A DNA stretch of 5,297 nt. Source: CAVPEV01 sp963703555 (GTDB lineage: Bacteria > Actinomycetota > Actinomycetes > Actinomycetales > Cellulomonadaceae). A program made the translations under genes and the position numbers. Positions 5,004-5,297 of this stretch are shown here, piece after piece. The notes under the pieces are model-generated. The model made no database searches. It was given only the letters and a program-made list of their open reading frames with translations, and was not told where the DNA came from. Location of the stretch: NCBI GenBank assembly GCA_963703555.1, contig CAVPEV010000026.1, forward strand, positions 1 to 5,297, written 5' to 3'. The stretch's first letter is position 1, and every line of letters begins with the position of its first letter.

Positions 5004-5297
5004 GTGAGCATCGACGCGCCGGCCACCGACGAGACCCTGGACGCCTCGGCGGCACGGCACCTGTGGTCCGAGCTCGTCGAGCGGGTGCGGGACCTGCAGT
5101 TCGCCTACTACGTCCGCGACGAGCCGTTGGCCAGCGACGCGGAGTACGACGAGACGATGCGCCGGCTGCAGGCGCTGGAGGAGTCCCACCCCGAGCTGCG
5201 GACTCCCGACTCGCCCACCCAGACGGTCGGGGGCACGTTCGCCACCGAGTTCACCCCGGTCGACCACGTCGAGCGGATGCTCAGCCTGGACAACGCC
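5004..5297 (+). CDS. ligA: NAD+-dependent DNA ligase LigA, N-terminal part (runs off the window)
   Basis: The first 98 codons of the essential bacterial ligase that uses NAD+ to seal nicks during replication and repair. Visible is domain Ia, which binds the NMN half of NAD+: 'YYVRDEPLASDAEYD' (35-49), then 'ALEESHPELRTPDSPTQTVG' (57-76), leading into the adenylation domain with 'MLSLDNA' (92-98). The window ends before the KxDG lysine, so catalytic completeness cannot be judged. GTG 5004 is chosen because no in-frame start lies close upstream and the N-terminal extension before domain Ia is then short, as is normal. It shares its strand with mnmA at a 90-bp distance. Identity is secure. Confidence 0.95.
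   Translation, partial: MSIDAPATDETLDASAARHLWSELVERVRDLQFAYYVRDEPLASDAEYDETMRRLQALEESHPELRTPDSPTQTVGGTFATEFTPVDHVERMLSLDNA

Noticed and set aside
3675..5267. 530-codon minus-strand open frame opposite mnmA and ligA
   Set aside because: It has His/Arg/Pro-rich shadow composition and lies opposite two clearly conserved genes.

Overview
The window reads as chromosomal DNA of a high-GC actinobacterium. From about position 465 onward the DNA is very G+C-rich, with G or C at almost every third codon position. The protein sequences (a CxxCN-type MnmA with the GSRGCCS motif, a LigA with the 'ELRTPDSPTQ' and 'SLDNA' blocks) are of actinobacterial style. The linkage etfA - cysteine desulfurase - mnmA - ligA is also known from actinobacteria such as Mycobacterium. 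Genus cannot be called from this sequence alone.

Layout. Positions 1-464 have a different base composition, about 60% G+C by my count. They hold a non-coding leader and the first ~68 codons of an IS21-family IstA transposase with its own ribosome binding site. Around 465 this reads straight and in frame into an electron transfer flavoprotein alpha subunit (EtfA) that lacks its first strand. The result is one 375-codon open frame (261-1388). A 174-bp convergent gap follows, with two perfect hairpins and a 21-bp tandem repeat that runs into the end of the next gene. That gene, on the minus strand (1563-2552), encodes an APH-family phosphotransferase. Only 37 bp separate its start from the divergent cysteine desulfurase gene (2590-3816). 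The desulfurase gene overlaps mnmA (3816-4913) by one base (TGATG). After a 90-bp gap, ligA begins at 5004 and runs off the right edge.

How the genes work together. The desulfurase takes sulfur from cysteine as a persulfide. MnmA uses sulfur for 2-thiolation of uridine 34 in tRNAs for Lys, Glu and Gln. Their coupling suggests a dedicated donor-acceptor pair. EtfA (with EtfB, not in the window) would carry electrons from flavoprotein dehydrogenases, but this copy is damaged or chimeric at its N-terminus. LigA seals nicks in DNA. The APH-like kinase has no evident tie to its neighbours.

The main points for a second look are: (1) the in-frame IstA-EtfA junction, which is either a real IS-mediated rearrangement or a chimeric join; (2) -10-like hexamers placed exactly 6 nt upstream of three start codons (APH gene, desulfurase, ligA), which predicts leaderless transcripts; (3) a stop-codon-carrying tandem repeat at the 3' end of the APH gene. 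I found no RNA genes, CRISPR array or clear new multi-gene system.
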